Of a stretch of 64,000 nt of DNA, positions 51,696-61,421 are shown one piece after another. The notes under the pieces were generated by a model. That model did not search any database. It was not told the origin of the DNA and saw only the letters and a program-made list of their open reading frames with translations. Source of the stretch: Polyangiaceae bacterium (lineage in GTDB: Bacteria; Myxococcota_A; Polyangia; Polyangiales; Polyangiaceae); NCBI GenBank assembly GCA_025937785.1, contig JAICQQ010000004.1, forward strand, positions 1 to 64,000, in the 5' to 3' direction. Within the stretch, counting starts at the first letter, position 1; each line of letters begins with the position of its first letter. A program made the translations under genes and the position numbers.

Positions 51696-52360
51696 TTGAA
51701 CTCCTCGACCTTCCAGGCGCCCTGCTCGCGCAGCAGCTCGACGGTGCCGCCGGCGCCGTAGGCCATGGTGGCGCGGTCGCCGAGCACCTCGACCCGAGCG
51801 GTGGGCATCGCCGCCTTGAGGGCCTGGACCAGGCGTTCCATCTCGTGTGCCTGTTCTCCCTCCCAGGCCGCCTTGAGTTTTTTCTCGTCGAGCCCTTCGC
51901 GTTTCGCGGCGGGCACGAACCGCATCAGCACGTCGTAGCGCTTGTTTTCGAAGGCCCGAATGAACGCAAAGATCGCGCCTTGCGGCGTGGCCTGGCTGTA
52001 GAGATCGATGGCCGAACCGTCGACCCGCCACGCACCCTCTTCGTAGACCATCAGTAGGGTGTCACCGTTGGGGGTGCTGACCGTGGCAGTGACGAGGGGG
52101 GGGCCGGCGGGCCGCGCCAAGGCCTTGGCGATGTCTTGCACCTCATCAGGATTTTCCTGAATCATGCGCTGAAACGCCTCGAAACTAATATTATTTTTCG
52201 CCTGATCGCTGAGCAGCTCATAAGCATCGCGAACGCGCCCTTCGGAAAGGGCGTGGGCGTAGGCATCGAGCGCCTCTTTGGGGCTGTGGACTGGCTTCTC
52301 GGCCGAACACGCGATCGGCAGCAAGACCCAAACGGTAAGGAGAGTCGCCCAACGGGGCAT
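51692..52360 (-). CDS. Lipoprotein with NTF2-like domain
   Basis: A 222-residue protein with lipobox LPIAC. The mature part begins with a helix (SPKEALDAYAHALSEGRVRD) and appears to hold two NTF2/SnoaL-like halves: AYELLSDQAKNNISFEAFQR to TLLMVYEEGAWRVDGS, and AIFAFIRAFENKRYDVLMRF to TMAYGAGGTVELLREQGAWK. No enzyme function can be assigned. It is the first gene of the his run and overlaps hisB by ATGA. I chose ATG 52360 over an upstream GTG because it gives a normal signal peptide. Confidence 0.72.
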   Translation of the reverse strand: MPRWATLLTVWVLLPIACSAEKPVHSPKEALDAYAHALSEGRVRDAYELLSDQAKNNISFEAFQRMIQENPDEVQDIAKALARPAGPPLVTATVSTPNGDTLLMVYEEGAWRVDGSAIDLYSQATPQGAIFAFIRAFENKRYDVLMRFVPAAKREGLDEKKLKAAWEGEQAHEMERLVQALKAAMPTARVEVLGDRATMAYGAGGTVELLREQGAWKVEEFK

Positions 52361-52496
52361 GACACGGGCGATTACCACAAGCGCGGGGAGAGAGCGACTT
52401 CGGCGACAGGAGAAATCGTGACGTGTGCCCTTACCGAGCAGCGCCCGCCAGGAAGCGCATGCCAGAACCTGGCGAATCGAGTAAAACTAAAACTCC

Positions 52497-54896
52497 ATGG
52501 CTGCTCAGCCCCTCCCCACTGAGTCGGAGAAGATCGGAATTCTTCCACTCCGGAATTCCGTGCTGTTTCCGATGTCCGTCGTGCCGATCAACGTTGGTCG
52601 CCCGCGCAGCGTGCGACTCGTCGAAGAGCTGGCGGGCCACGAGTCCGCGCTGGTCGGCGTGGTGACGCAGCGGGATGCCGAAACCGTAGAACCGACGTTC
52701 AAAGACCTGTACGCGGTGGGCACGCTAGCGCGTGTCGTGAAGGTCATCCGTCTGAACAACTCGAGCTATAGCGTCGTGTTGAACGGGCTGGGCCGGTTCA
52801 AATTGGTCGAACCGGTGGGCCTCGAGCCGCACATGCGCGCGCGCGTGCAGCGCATCACCGAGCCCAACCCGGTATCGGATGACGTGCAGCGCCTCGGTCA
52901 GCGCCTGCGCGAGTCGACCCGCCAGGTGCTGGGGCTGATGCCGGAACTCCCCAAAGAGACCGTCAGCATCCTGGACAACGTGCGCGAGCCGGGCGCGCTG
53001 GCCGACTTGATCGCTTCCAATTTTCCGGAAGAGCACGCAAGCATCCACGTGCGGCAGCAGATCCTCGAGGCGTTCGACGTGCGCCGTCGCGTCGAGCTGG
53101 TGCTGGGTATGGTCGAGCGCCAGCTCGAGGTGCTGAAGGTAAAGACCGAAATCTCGACGCTGGTCGCGGACGAGATCGGGCAGTCGCAGCGCGAGTACGT
53201 GCTGCGCCAGCAACTGAAAGCGATCCGCGAAGAACTGGGCGAAGCCGGCGACGACGACGAAATCGAAGATTTGCACGAGCGTGTGGCTCGGGTCGACATG
53301 CCGGACGAGGCGCTGCGTGCAGCCCGGAAGCAACTCGGGCGGCTCAACAACATGCAGCCGCAATCGAGCGAGTATCAAGTCGCTCGCACCTACGTCGAAT
53401 GGCTCGCGGACCTCCCGTGGTCGCGGCGCACTCCCGAGCGCATCAACGTCGCCGACGTGCGGCGGTGCCTGGACGAGGATCACTACGGCCTCGAAACGGT
53501 GAAGAAACGTATCGTCGAATTTTCGGCGATCCGGCAGCTGCGCAAGGACAAGAAGGGACCCATCTTGCTGTTCCTCGGCCCCCCCGGTGTCGGCAAGACT
53601 TCGCTCGGGCGTTCGATCGCTCGCGCCATGGGGCGGCGCTACGGCCGCATCGCGCTCGGCGGCGTGCGCGACGAAGCCGAGATCCGCGGGCATCGACGCA
53701 CCTACGTCGGTGCGCTGCCCGGGCGCATCATTCAGGCCATGAAGAAGGTCGGGACCAAGAACCCCGTGTTGGTGCTCGACGAGATCGACAAGATGGGCGT
53801 CGACATGCGCGGCGATCCGGCAGCGGCGTTGCTCGAGGTGCTCGATCCGGCGCAGAACGACTCCTTCGTGGATCATTACCTGGGGGTGCCATTCGATCTC
53901 AGCGAGGTGACCTTCCTAGCGACCGCCAACTACCGGTCGGGGATCCCGGAGGCGCTGCGCGACCGGCTCGAGCTCATCGAAGTGCCCGGCTACACCCGCG
54001 CCGACAAGCGCCAGATCGCCCAACGCTTCCTGGTCCCCAAACAGCTGAAAGAGCACGGACTGGTGACGGAACAGCTCGACTTCTTGCCGGAGGGCATCGA
54101 GTCGCTGATTGACTTCTACACGCGCGAGGCCGGCGTTCGCGGGCTCGAGCGTGAGGTCGCCGCGATCTGCCGTGACATGACGGTGAAGCTCGTGGAAGGC
54201 GGGTCGCTCGATCACGTGCGTGTCACCGCCGAGCTCTGCGAACAACTCTTGGGGCCCCCGCGCTACAGCCCCGAGGTGGTCGAACGCAAGCTCGCTCCCG
54301 GAATCGCCGTGGGGCTCAGCGTGAACCAGGCCGGCGGCGATCTGCTGGTCATCGAAGCCACCAAGATGCCGGGCAAGGGCCAGATCAGGCTCACCGGCGC
54401 CCTGCGTCAGGTGATGGAAGAGTCCGCGCACACAGCGCTTTCGTTCGCTCGCTCGCGCGCTGACCGCCTGCACCTCGATCCGGAGTTTTTGAAGAGCATC
54501 GACCTGCACCTGCACATTCCCCGCGGCCGAGCGGCGGAAGATGCGGCCAGCGCGGGGGTGGCCATGTTCGTGGCCGTGACGTCGCTGCTGCTCGGAGCTC
54601 CGGTCTGCCCGGACATCGCAGTCGTCGGCGAGATCACGCTGCGCGGCAAGATCTTGCCGGTGTCTGGGGTCAAATCGATGGTGCTGGCCGCGCATCGCGC
54701 GCGCATCCAAGAGATCGTATTGCCCGCGCGCAACGAGCGCGACCTCGAGGAGGTTCCGCGCGAAGTGCGGCAAGACATCCGGGTGCATCTCGTGTCTCGC
54801 GTGGACGAGGTGCTGCCCCTGGTGCTGCGCCCACCGGGCAGCGCACCCGGCCAAGAGCGCACGAGCCCGGGTACCGGTAGCGAAGTCAGACCTTAG
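52497..54896 (+). CDS. lon: ATP-dependent Lon protease with altered catalytic loop
   Basis: An 799-residue Lon. The N-terminal substrate domain ([20 protein letters not shown]), AAA+ domain (Walker [12 protein letters not shown] near 360, [20 protein letters not shown]) and C-terminal protease domain are all present. The catalytic Ser (about 685) and Lys (about 726) are kept. However, the loop that is usually PKDGPSAG reads AAEDAASAG, and the Lys motif is SGVKSM, not GGLKEK. It probably degrades misfolded or regulatory proteins, with possibly changed specificity. Myxobacteria often have more than one Lon, and this may be the non-housekeeping one. Confidence 0.93.
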   Translation: MAAQPLPTESEKIGILPLRNSVLFPMSVVPINVGRPRSVRLVEELAGHESALVGVVTQRDAETVEPTFKDLYAVGTLARVVKVIRLNNSSYSVVLNGLGRFKLVEPVGLEPHMRARVQRITEPNPVSDDVQRLGQRLRESTRQVLGLMPELPKETVSILDNVREPGALADLIASNFPEEHASIHVRQQILEAFDVRRRVELVLGMVERQLEVLKVKTEISTLVADEIGQSQREYVLRQQLKAIREELGEAGDDDEIEDLHERVARVDMPDEALRAARKQLGRLNNMQPQSSEYQVARTYVEWLADLPWSRRTPERINVADVRRCLDEDHYGLETVKKRIVEFSAIRQLRKDKKGPILLFLGPPGVGKTSLGRSIARAMGRRYGRIALGGVRDEAEIRGHRRTYVGALPGRIIQAMKKVGTKNPVLVLDEIDKMGVDMRGDPAAALLEVLDPAQNDSFVDHYLGVPFDLSEVTFLATANYRSGIPEALRDRLELIEVPGYTRADKRQIAQRFLVPKQLKEHGLVTEQLDFLPEGIESLIDFYTREAGVRGLEREVAAICRDMTVKLVEGGSLDHVRVTAELCEQLLGPPRYSPEVVERKLAPGIAVGLSVNQAGGDLLVIEATKMPGKGQIRLTGALRQVMEESAHTALSFARSRADRLHLDPEFLKSIDLHLHIPRGRAAEDAASAGVAMFVAVTSLLLGAPVCPDIAVVGEITLRGKILPVSGVKSMVLAAHRARIQEIVLPARNERDLEEVPREVRQDIRVHLVSRVDEVLPLVLRPPGSAPGQERTSPGTGSEVRP

Positions 54897-54908
54897 CCCG
54901 CGACTGCC

Positions 54909-57245
54909 TTGTCTGCGCCCGATCCCGAGTCGACCGGCGAGCTGTCGCTCGCTGCTTTTCCGGTGCGAGTGACGCTCGCAGTCACCGGCCTCGTGCTCGG
55001 TGCCACCGGCTTTCTGCCGTTGTTCGGCGGTCCCGGCTACGAATCCGCGCTGGTCGCGGGTGCGCTGCTGCCGAGTTCGGCGGCGGTGTGCACCGTGCTG
55101 GTGCTGCTGCAGGCGTCGCGCCGCGAGCCAGGCCGGAGCACCGAAAGCCGGGCAGCCCTCGGATTCGGCATCGCGGTTGGTGCGCTGCTCGCCGCAGTCA
55201 GTGTCGTAGTTGCGCTGCTCCATGGGCTCCGCGTCGGGTTCTGCGACCTCATGGGAGGGCTGTGGCTGATGCTGCTCGCGCCCGGGTTTGGTGCCGTCAT
55301 GGGGGGGGCATGGGGAGCGTTGGCCGCGCTGTGGACTTTGGGGGCCGAGTCGCGACGTCCGCGCAACGTCGGGGTGCTGCTGGCGCTCGCTGGACCCGTC
55401 GCCGGCATCGCGCTCAGCCTGTGGCGCTTCTTCGATTCACCGGTGGTGTTCGCGTTCGACCCGTTCTTCGGCTACTTCGCCGGTCCTCTCTACGACACGG
55501 TCATCGACCCGATCGATCGCCTCGCGAGCTACCGCGCGGGGTCACTGGCCACACTGCTGGCAGCGTGGGCGCTGTCGGGGCTCGTGGTGCTGCGCGGATC
55601 CAAGCTCGTGTTTCGGCGCCCGCTGCGTTGGGGACAAACGCTGGCGGGTGTCGCGGCGGCGGGGCTCAGCGTGCTCTTGGCGTCGCTCGCTCCAGCGCTC
55701 GGGCACAACGTTTCGAACGCCGCCATCCTGCAGGTGCTCGCGCGGACCGAGCGCCACGGCCGTTGCGACGTGCGCTACGATCCGAGCATCTCGAAAGAGT
55801 ACGTGCGCCTGCTCGCCCGCGACTGCGAAGCCCACCTTTCGGGGCTTGAGCGCTACTTCGAAATCAAGGCTCCGGAGCGCGTGCGCGTGCTGCTGTTCGC
55901 CAATACCGGTCAGAAGGGCCGACTGATGGGCGCTGCCAACACCTTCATCGCCAAACCCTGGCGCAACGAGGTGTACCTGCAACAGAGCAGCTACCCGCAT
56001 CCGGTGCTGCGCCACGAGCTGGCGCACGTGATCGCGGGGCGCTTCGGTCAGGGGCCCTTCGAGGTCGCCGGAGCGCTCGGCGGCTGGCTGCCCGATCCCG
56101 GTCGCATCGAAGGTTTCGCGGAAGCCGCCGCTCCCCGCGAAGACTCGGACTTCAGTGTCACCGAATGGGCGGCCGCGATGGCACGGGCGGGGCTGTTGCC
56201 ACCGCTCGAGCACGTGTTTCAGCTGAGTTTTCTGGGCCAGAACGCGTCGACGGCGTACACGGCCGCCGGCGCGTTCGTGGTCTGGCTCCGGAGTCAGTAC
56301 GGGCCGCGCGTGCTGACGGCCTGGTATCGGGGTGCGCCGCTGCACGAACTCACCCGCGGCAAGAGCCTGCAGCAGCTCGACGCCGAGTTTCGGAAGCACC
56401 TCGCGCAAGTGGAGATCAGCTCCCGGCTCCAGGTCGCTGCTCAGGCTCGCTTCAGTATGCCGTCCATCTTTGGCCGCCGTTGTCCGCACGCGGTCGACGC
56501 CGCGTTCGGGCGGGCTCAGACGCTGATGGGAGCCCTCGACATCGAGGGCGCGGAGGCCGCGTATCGCGAGGTGCTGAACCTGGATCCGAACCACGTCGGG
56601 GCCCGCTTAGGACTCGGGACCTGCGCCTTTCGGCGCTCGAACGCCGCTGCTGCGATTCGGGCCTACCGCGCCGTGGCAGAGGACGGGCGGCTGGCGCTCG
56701 GCAACCGCCTCGGTGCGCGCGAAGCCATCGCCGACACGGAGTTTTTGCAGGGCCGCCGCGAGGCCGCCCGCGAAATGTACTCCGCGCTGCTCGGCGAGAG
56801 CGCCTCGGAAGATCACCGCCGCACCCTGGAGGTCAAGCGGTTGGCCACCGCGGCGCCTGCTGCGGAGCGCGACGCCCTGCGCGCGCTCTTGCTCGGTTCC
56901 TTCCGGCAACCTCCGTCGTGGGACACGGCGGCGCCGCTGCTCGGCGCCTGGCGCGAACGGGATCCAAACGATGGGCTCGCGTCCTATCTGCTCGCCAGAA
57001 ACCTGTTCAACCGAGCGCTCACCGACAGCTCCGCCCAGTACCTCGACGAGTCGCTCTCGCGCGAGCTCGCCCTGCCGAGCGTACGGCGTGAGGCGCTGCG
57101 CTTGCGCGTGATCGTGGGTTGCGCCCGCCTCGAACAGCCGGCCGTGCGGCGCAGCCTCCAGAGCTACCTAGGGCAGCCCGAGCTCACCGCCCAGCAGCGG
57201 GACTCGGCGCTCGCCATAGCCTCGCGCTGCGGCGTTACCCCCTGA
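54909..57245 (+). CDS. Membrane zinc peptidase (MA-clan) with TPR repeats
   Basis: A 778-residue protein. About six to seven membrane helices occupy residues 15-270. A peptidase-like domain follows with HPVLRHELAHVIAGRFG (the HExxH zinc motif, about residue 367) and a likely third ligand in GRIEGFAEAA (about residue 400). The C-terminal 270 residues resemble TPR helices (AQTLMGALDIEGAEAAYREV, ARLGLGTCAFRRSNAAAAIR). The start TTG at 54909 is 13 bases after the lon stop, suggesting co-transcription. A small protein gene follows after one base. The peptide substrate is unknown. Confidence 0.72.
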   Translation: MSAPDPESTGELSLAAFPVRVTLAVTGLVLGATGFLPLFGGPGYESALVAGALLPSSAAVCTVLVLLQASRREPGRSTESRAALGFGIAVGALLAAVSVVVALLHGLRVGFCDLMGGLWLMLLAPGFGAVMGGAWGALAALWTLGAESRRPRNVGVLLALAGPVAGIALSLWRFFDSPVVFAFDPFFGYFAGPLYDTVIDPIDRLASYRAGSLATLLAAWALSGLVVLRGSKLVFRRPLRWGQTLAGVAAAGLSVLLASLAPALGHNVSNAAILQVLARTERHGRCDVRYDPSISKEYVRLLARDCEAHLSGLERYFEIKAPERVRVLLFANTGQKGRLMGAANTFIAKPWRNEVYLQQSSYPHPVLRHELAHVIAGRFGQGPFEVAGALGGWLPDPGRIEGFAEAAAPREDSDFSVTEWAAAMARAGLLPPLEHVFQLSFLGQNASTAYTAAGAFVVWLRSQYGPRVLTAWYRGAPLHELTRGKSLQQLDAEFRKHLAQVEISSRLQVAAQARFSMPSIFGRRCPHAVDAAFGRAQTLMGALDIEGAEAAYREVLNLDPNHVGARLGLGTCAFRRSNAAAAIRAYRAVAEDGRLALGNRLGAREAIADTEFLQGRREAAREMYSALLGESASEDHRRTLEVKRLATAAPAAERDALRALLLGSFRQPPSWDTAAPLLGAWRERDPNDGLASYLLARNLFNRALTDSSAQYLDESLSRELALPSVRREALRLRVIVGCARLEQPAVRRSLQSYLGQPELTAQQRDSALAIASRCGVTP

Positions 57246-57246
57246 A

Positions 57247-57909
57247 ATGCCGCTGCGATCGAGACCACGTTCGTCGTGCCTGGCACACGCCGCCGCGCTG
57301 GCGGTCGCGCTCGTCTACAGGGCAGCCGAGGCCGCCCCTGCTGCACCGCCGGCAACGGCTCCGGCCGAGGTGCCCATCCCGTGGAAACGCTGGCCGCTGT
57401 TCGATCCATTCGTGGCGCCGCGCGAGATCGTGTGGTTCGGCGGTCCCGCGAGCTTGCGGGATGTCGATCGAGTCGAGCCCTTGCGCGGCGTGACCCTCGG
57501 AGTCGCCGAGACGATCCGCGAGACGCGCGGCCCTTTCTGGCTGAGCCTCCAGCGCACTTGGGAGCTGCGCGTGCATTCACGATGGACCTTCGTTCCCATC
57601 CTTCGCTACCTGTACGAAGGTGGCCTGCGGCTCGGCGGCGTCGAGATGGGGGCTGGGCCGACGCTGATCCCGGTGACCCTGGACATTTCACGCGGCAAGT
57701 TCAGTTTCGGAGGTATGGCGCCCGGTGCGACGGCACGAGTTGGCTTCAAGACCGGCACTTTTCGCGTCTCGCTGCGCGCGGAAAGGGAATACCTGTGGCG
57801 CTGGTTAGGACAGCCGAGCGCGGTCATGACCGCGTTCATGATCGAGATCGCGGGCGAACGCCCACGCAGCTTCCGGCGCAAGGGCCACCCGATCGTACTA
57901 GTCGACTAG
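57247..57909 (+). CDS. Secreted protein, unknown function
   Basis: A 220-residue protein with a basic start and a likely signal peptide (about residues 10-29, ending AAEAAPAAP). The mature part is beta-rich, with alternating strands such as TLGVAETIRETRGPFWLSLQ, TFVPILRYLYEGGLRLGGVE and FRVSLRAEREYLWRWLGQ. This could be a small outer-membrane barrel. No family is recognised. It starts one base after the zinc peptidase stop, so translation is probably coupled. Confidence 0.6.
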   Translation: MPLRSRPRSSCLAHAAALAVALVYRAAEAAPAAPPATAPAEVPIPWKRWPLFDPFVAPREIVWFGGPASLRDVDRVEPLRGVTLGVAETIRETRGPFWLSLQRTWELRVHSRWTFVPILRYLYEGGLRLGGVEMGAGPTLIPVTLDISRGKFSFGGMAPGATARVGFKTGTFRVSLRAEREYLWRWLGQPSAVMTAFMIEIAGERPRSFRRKGHPIVLVD

Positions 57910-58002
57910 TGTTAGCCGTGCGCCGTCAGCGCGGTCAGAAAATGAACGACTCGTTCACGTGAATTCATGCAGCTCGACCCGTGCAGAAAGCTGCGTCACT
58001 GC

Positions 58003-58031
58003 TTGGTCGATGCGAGAAAGCTAGCTATGCT
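58003..58031 (+). promoter_or_regulatory. Candidate promoter for the TRL-like gene
   Basis: TTGGTC (58003-58008) is 17 bases from TATGCT (58026-58031), each matching the consensus in about four of six positions. It lies about 59 bases upstream of the ATG, and AGGGAG before the start is a good ribosome site. Confidence 0.45.
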
Positions 58032-58089
58032 GACTCTGTGTGTCGCGCCTCCGTGGGAACGCGACCGATGATTAGGGAGAGCATAGTTA

Positions 58090-58413
58090 ATGAAAAATCT
58101 CGTAAAGTTGGGCGCACTCGTTGCTTTGGCGAGCCTCGCTAGCGGTTGTGCGATGGCCACCGGCGGCAACGGCGCTGTGAACGGTTTCATCTTCAGTGGT
58201 TACAAGATGGGCGGCAACGTGGGCCCTGGGCAAGGTACGAAGACCGGCGAAGCGTGCGCGTCGTCGATCCTCGGTCTGATCGCGGTGGGCGATGCTTCGA
58301 TCAGCGCCGCGAAGACGGCCGGCGGCATCACCCAGGTGGCGCACGTGGATCACGACGACTTCGGGATCCTCGGGCTTTACGCCTCGAGCTGCACGATCGT
58401 CGTCGGCCAGTAG
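58090..58413 (+). CDS. TRL-like family lipoprotein
   Basis: A 107-residue protein with a signal peptide and lipobox LASGC. The mature part fits the TRL-like family: TGEACASSILGLIAVGDASI followed by AAKTAGGITQVAHVDHDDFG and LGLYASSCTIVVGQ. These small proteins are found in the envelope of many Gram-negative bacteria, and their function is unknown. It has its own promoter region and a strong hairpin after it. Confidence 0.82.
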   Translation: MKNLVKLGALVALASLASGCAMATGGNGAVNGFIFSGYKMGGNVGPGQGTKTGEACASSILGLIAVGDASISAAKTAGGITQVAHVDHDDFGILGLYASSCTIVVGQ

Positions 58414-58423
58414 GCACCCGAAA

Positions 58424-58462
58424 TGCCTGCAGGCTCGCCGGCCATCGGCGAGCTTGCAGGCA
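58424..58462. terminator. Long hairpin between convergent TRL-like and permease genes
   Basis: TGCCTGCAGGCTCGCCG pairs with CGGCGAGCTTGCAGGCA over 17 positions with one G-T wobble, around the loop GCCAT. It lies 11 bases past the TRL-like stop and just before the stop of the convergent permease. A bidirectional terminator is likely even without a T-run. Confidence 0.6.
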
Positions 58463-58468
58463 GCACGG

Positions 58469-59275
58469 CTAGCCGCGCGAGACCGCGCGGATCAGGTGTT
58501 TTTGGGCGACGGCGAACACGGCGAGGGCGGGCAGACTGAGCAAGACGTTGCCGGCCATCACGATGTGCCAGCGCACGCCGGTGCCTTGCTCGCGGAGCAA
58601 GGCGATGCCGAGGGGTAGGGTGCGGACCTGGTCGTCGGTGGTCATGACCAGCGGCCAGAAGTAGTCGTTCCAGTGATAGACGAAGCTGAAGAGGAAGAAC
58701 GAGACCAGCGTCGGCTTCAAGATCGGGGGCAACAGCCGGTAAACGATGTACCATTCTTTGGCACCGTCCATGCGCGCGGCCTCGATGATCGAATCGGGCA
58801 CGCTGGCAAGCGCCTGGCGGATCAGGAACGTTCCGAAGGCGCTCACACCGAACGGCAGCACCAGGGCGGTCATGCTGTTGATCAGCCCGAGCTCGGCGAG
58901 CGTGCTGAATACCGGCACGAAACGCACCTGCGCTGGGATCAACAGCGTCGCGATCACCAGGCCGAAGGCAAGGGCGCGACCGCGAAAGTCGAGCTTGGCG
59001 AGCGCGAACCCCGCGGGCAACGCGACCCCGATCTGCAAGCCCGCGATCAGCAGAGCCATCAGCGTCGTGTTGAGAAAGTAGCGGCCGAGGGGCATGGCCT
59101 CGACCACGGCTCCGTATGCGGAAAAGTCGAGCCTCTGAGGGAGCAGCGCGGTGGGGTCGCGCACGATCTCCGGCAGTGTCTTGAAGCTGGTCAGGGTCAT
59201 CCAGAGATACGGCAAGATCCAGCACAGCGCCGTCAGGAGCAGCACGAAATCCAGTGCCCAGCGGCGCTTGTTCAT
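58469..59275 (-). CDS. ABC transporter permease, MalG/UgpE type
   Basis: One inner-membrane permease of the second importer. It has 268 residues and six membrane helices. The EAA docking loop is EAARMDGAKEWYIVYRLLPP with its conserved Gly, preceded by IRQALASVPDSII. The ending AQKHLIRAVSRG is typical. It is the last gene of the operon and overlaps the previous permease by ATGA. The longer frame from 60031 is a reading through its neighbour. Close to UgpE and MalG in pattern. Confidence 0.93.
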   Translation of the reverse strand: MNKRRWALDFVLLLTALCWILPYLWMTLTSFKTLPEIVRDPTALLPQRLDFSAYGAVVEAMPLGRYFLNTTLMALLIAGLQIGVALPAGFALAKLDFRGRALAFGLVIATLLIPAQVRFVPVFSTLAELGLINSMTALVLPFGVSAFGTFLIRQALASVPDSIIEAARMDGAKEWYIVYRLLPPILKPTLVSFFLFSFVYHWNDYFWPLVMTTDDQVRTLPLGIALLREQGTGVRWHIVMAGNVLLSLPALAVFAVAQKHLIRAVSRG

Positions 59276-60144
59276 GCGCGCGCCCTGGCTTTCTTCCGCC
59301 AAGTCGAGAGCTGGATTAGCGTGAGCCCGAGCAGCAGCAAGAAGAATACGACCACCTCTGCGCTGGCTCGACCGACTCGCAGGTTCATGAACACTTGTTC
59401 GTAGATGGCATACACGAACACGGTCGTGGAGCGCACGGGGCCGCCTTGCGTCATCACGCGCACCACGTCGAAGACCTGGAAGCTCAAGATCAAACTGGTG
59501 GTCGCGACGAACGCGGTCGTCGGGCGTAGCAGCGGCCAGGTGACGTTTCGAAACCGCGCGAGGCTCGAGGCGCCGTCCAGCGCCGCCGCCTCGATCAAGC
59601 TCTTGGGCACGTCTTGCAGGCCGGCGGTGAACAGCACCATCGAGTAGCCTGCGATTTTCCAGATCGTGACGAGCGCCAGTGTGTACAAGGCGATGCCGGG
59701 ATCGCCGAGCCAATCGATGCCGGGGCCGCCGAGGGCTCGCACGGCGCTGGTAGCGACCCCGGCGCTGGGATCGAGCACCCAGAGCCACAGCAGCGCCACA
59801 CTGACCCACGACACGACGTAGGCGCTGAAGATCGCTGCGCGTACGAACGCCGGAAACTTGCCAGGCCGGTTCAGCGCGAGCGCCAGCACCAAACCCAGAG
59901 ACATGCTCCCCGCGACCACGACCACCGAAAACGAGAGCGTGGTGAGGAAGGCGTGCGCGAGCTCGCCGCTCTCGAGCAGCACTCGATAGTTGGCGAAGCC
60001 CACGAACACCGGCTCCGTCAGGAGATCCCAACGGAACAAGCTGATGTAGGCGGCGAACACCAACGGATAGAAGAAGAACACCGCGAGCAGCGCTCCGGTG
60101 GGGAGCATCATCCAGAAGGGATCCCGCGGATGTCTGGGACGCAT
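59272..60144 (-). CDS. ABC transporter permease, MalF/UgpA type
   Basis: The partner inner-membrane permease (290 residues). An N-terminal helix (FWMMLPTGALLAVFFFYPLV) and FAAYISLFRWDLLTEPVFVG match the UgpA/LacF group. The EAA loop is EAAALDGASSLARFRNVTWP. The start overlaps the stop of the binding protein gene as TGATG, and its own stop overlaps the next start as ATGA, so all are translationally coupled. Confidence 0.93.
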   Translation of the reverse strand: MRPRHPRDPFWMMLPTGALLAVFFFYPLVFAAYISLFRWDLLTEPVFVGFANYRVLLESGELAHAFLTTLSFSVVVVAGSMSLGLVLALALNRPGKFPAFVRAAIFSAYVVSWVSVALLWLWVLDPSAGVATSAVRALGGPGIDWLGDPGIALYTLALVTIWKIAGYSMVLFTAGLQDVPKSLIEAAALDGASSLARFRNVTWPLLRPTTAFVATTSLILSFQVFDVVRVMTQGGPVRSTTVFVYAIYEQVFMNLRVGRASAEVVVFFLLLLGLTLIQLSTWRKKARARA

Positions 60145-61421
60145 CACTCGCTCCGTGCGGCTTCGACGCGCGCCTGGTCCATCAGGACTTGAGCATTCTT
60201 GCCCGACAGCACCGCCGCCTCGAGCCGAGGCTGCACCACCTCGCGATCGATGCGGAACAGCTCCGTCGACCAGGGCCAAGGTTGCGCCACGCTCAGCTGA
60301 TCGACGGCCACGCGATCGTTCGGATGCTTCGCGTAGTAGCCCTCGCGTTCCAGTCGGCGGATCGCGCTCTCGGTGACCGGCATGTAGCCCGTGCTGGTGG
60401 CCCAGAAGATCGCCTGCTCGTCTTCGTGCATGAAGCGCAGGAACGCCCACGCGCTCGCTTTTTGCTCGGGTGGTGCAGCTTTCAAGATGACCCAGTGCGT
60501 GCCGCCCGTCGGCACGGCGCGACGCCGGTGCGCCGGCAACGGGGCCGCGACCACGCGGAACGGAGCGTTGTCTTCCAGGTATTTCAGGAAGGCCGTCGAG
60601 GTCCAGATCATCGCGGTACGACCCGCGAGAAAGTCCTGATTGGTCTGCTCCCAGGCGTTGTAGTCGCGACCCGGTGGCGGACGCATCGTGCCGTCTTCTC
60701 TCACCAGGGTCTGCCAAAAGCGCAGAGCTTCGACGCCGGCCGCGCCCCCCAGGCTCAGCCGCCCGTCGGCTTCCACCACCTGACCCCCCGCTTGCCCCAC
60801 CAAAGCCACCCAAAACCACCAGCTGATCGGGCAGCCGAAGCCGAAGCGCACCGGCGCTTTCGAACGAGTGAGCCGGCGGGCGACGACGCGCAGCTCGTCC
60901 CAGGTGCGCGGCGGCGAAATGCGCTCACGATCGAGCAGATCCCCGTCGAAGTAGGCGATCGGCGTCGAGCGATTGAACGGCAGAGCCACCAGTGGCTGAG
61001 CGCCACCGCCGACCCACGACTTCTCTTGGCCGAGCTCGGGCACGAGATCGAAAGCGTCGTGGCCGGGGTACGCATTCATGGCCTCGAGCACGCCGGCGCG
61101 GGCAAGGTAGGGGATCACTTCGCCGACGACGTGGCTGAAGGTTGGAGCGGCCTTCGCGAAGATGGCCGTACGCAGCTTCGCGAGCCCCTCGTAGTAGTCG
61201 CCCTGGTAGACGGCCTCGATGAAATGGTCGCTTTGTGAGGCATTGAAGCGGGCCACGAGTTTTTCGAGGACTTCGCGGTTGCGGCCGCCGTACGTGAACC
61301 AGAGCGAGGCGCGCGACCGCCCTCGGGCTACGCCGTGTGGGTCGCAGCTCAGCGCCGTTCCCGCCGCCGCGGCGCCAGCGGCCAGCCAGCGCCGGCGCGA
61401 CCAATCGCGATCGGCGTTCAC
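60144..61421 (-). CDS. ABC transporter substrate-binding protein, UgpB-like
   Basis: The substrate-binding protein (425 residues). Its N-terminus has a twin-arginine-like SRRRWLAAGAAAAG and a lipobox-like ALSC. The mature part has FTYGGRNREVLEKLVARFNA, AMNAYPGHDAFDLVPELG and FLAGRTAMIWTSTAFLKYLE, the pattern of glycerol-3-phosphate and related binding proteins. ATSTGYMPVTESAIRRLERE is also UgpB-like. It lies between the ATPase gene (ATGA overlap) and the permeases. The substrate could be glycerol-3-phosphate, a glycerophosphodiester or a sugar. Confidence 0.9.
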   Translation of the reverse strand: MNADRDWSRRRWLAAGAAAAGTALSCDPHGVARGRSRASLWFTYGGRNREVLEKLVARFNASQSDHFIEAVYQGDYYEGLAKLRTAIFAKAAPTFSHVVGEVIPYLARAGVLEAMNAYPGHDAFDLVPELGQEKSWVGGGAQPLVALPFNRSTPIAYFDGDLLDRERISPPRTWDELRVVARRLTRSKAPVRFGFGCPISWWFWVALVGQAGGQVVEADGRLSLGGAAGVEALRFWQTLVREDGTMRPPPGRDYNAWEQTNQDFLAGRTAMIWTSTAFLKYLEDNAPFRVVAAPLPAHRRRAVPTGGTHWVILKAAPPEQKASAWAFLRFMHEDEQAIFWATSTGYMPVTESAIRRLEREGYYAKHPNDRVAVDQLSVAQPWPWSTELFRIDREVVQPRLEAAVLSGKNAQVLMDQARVEAARSE

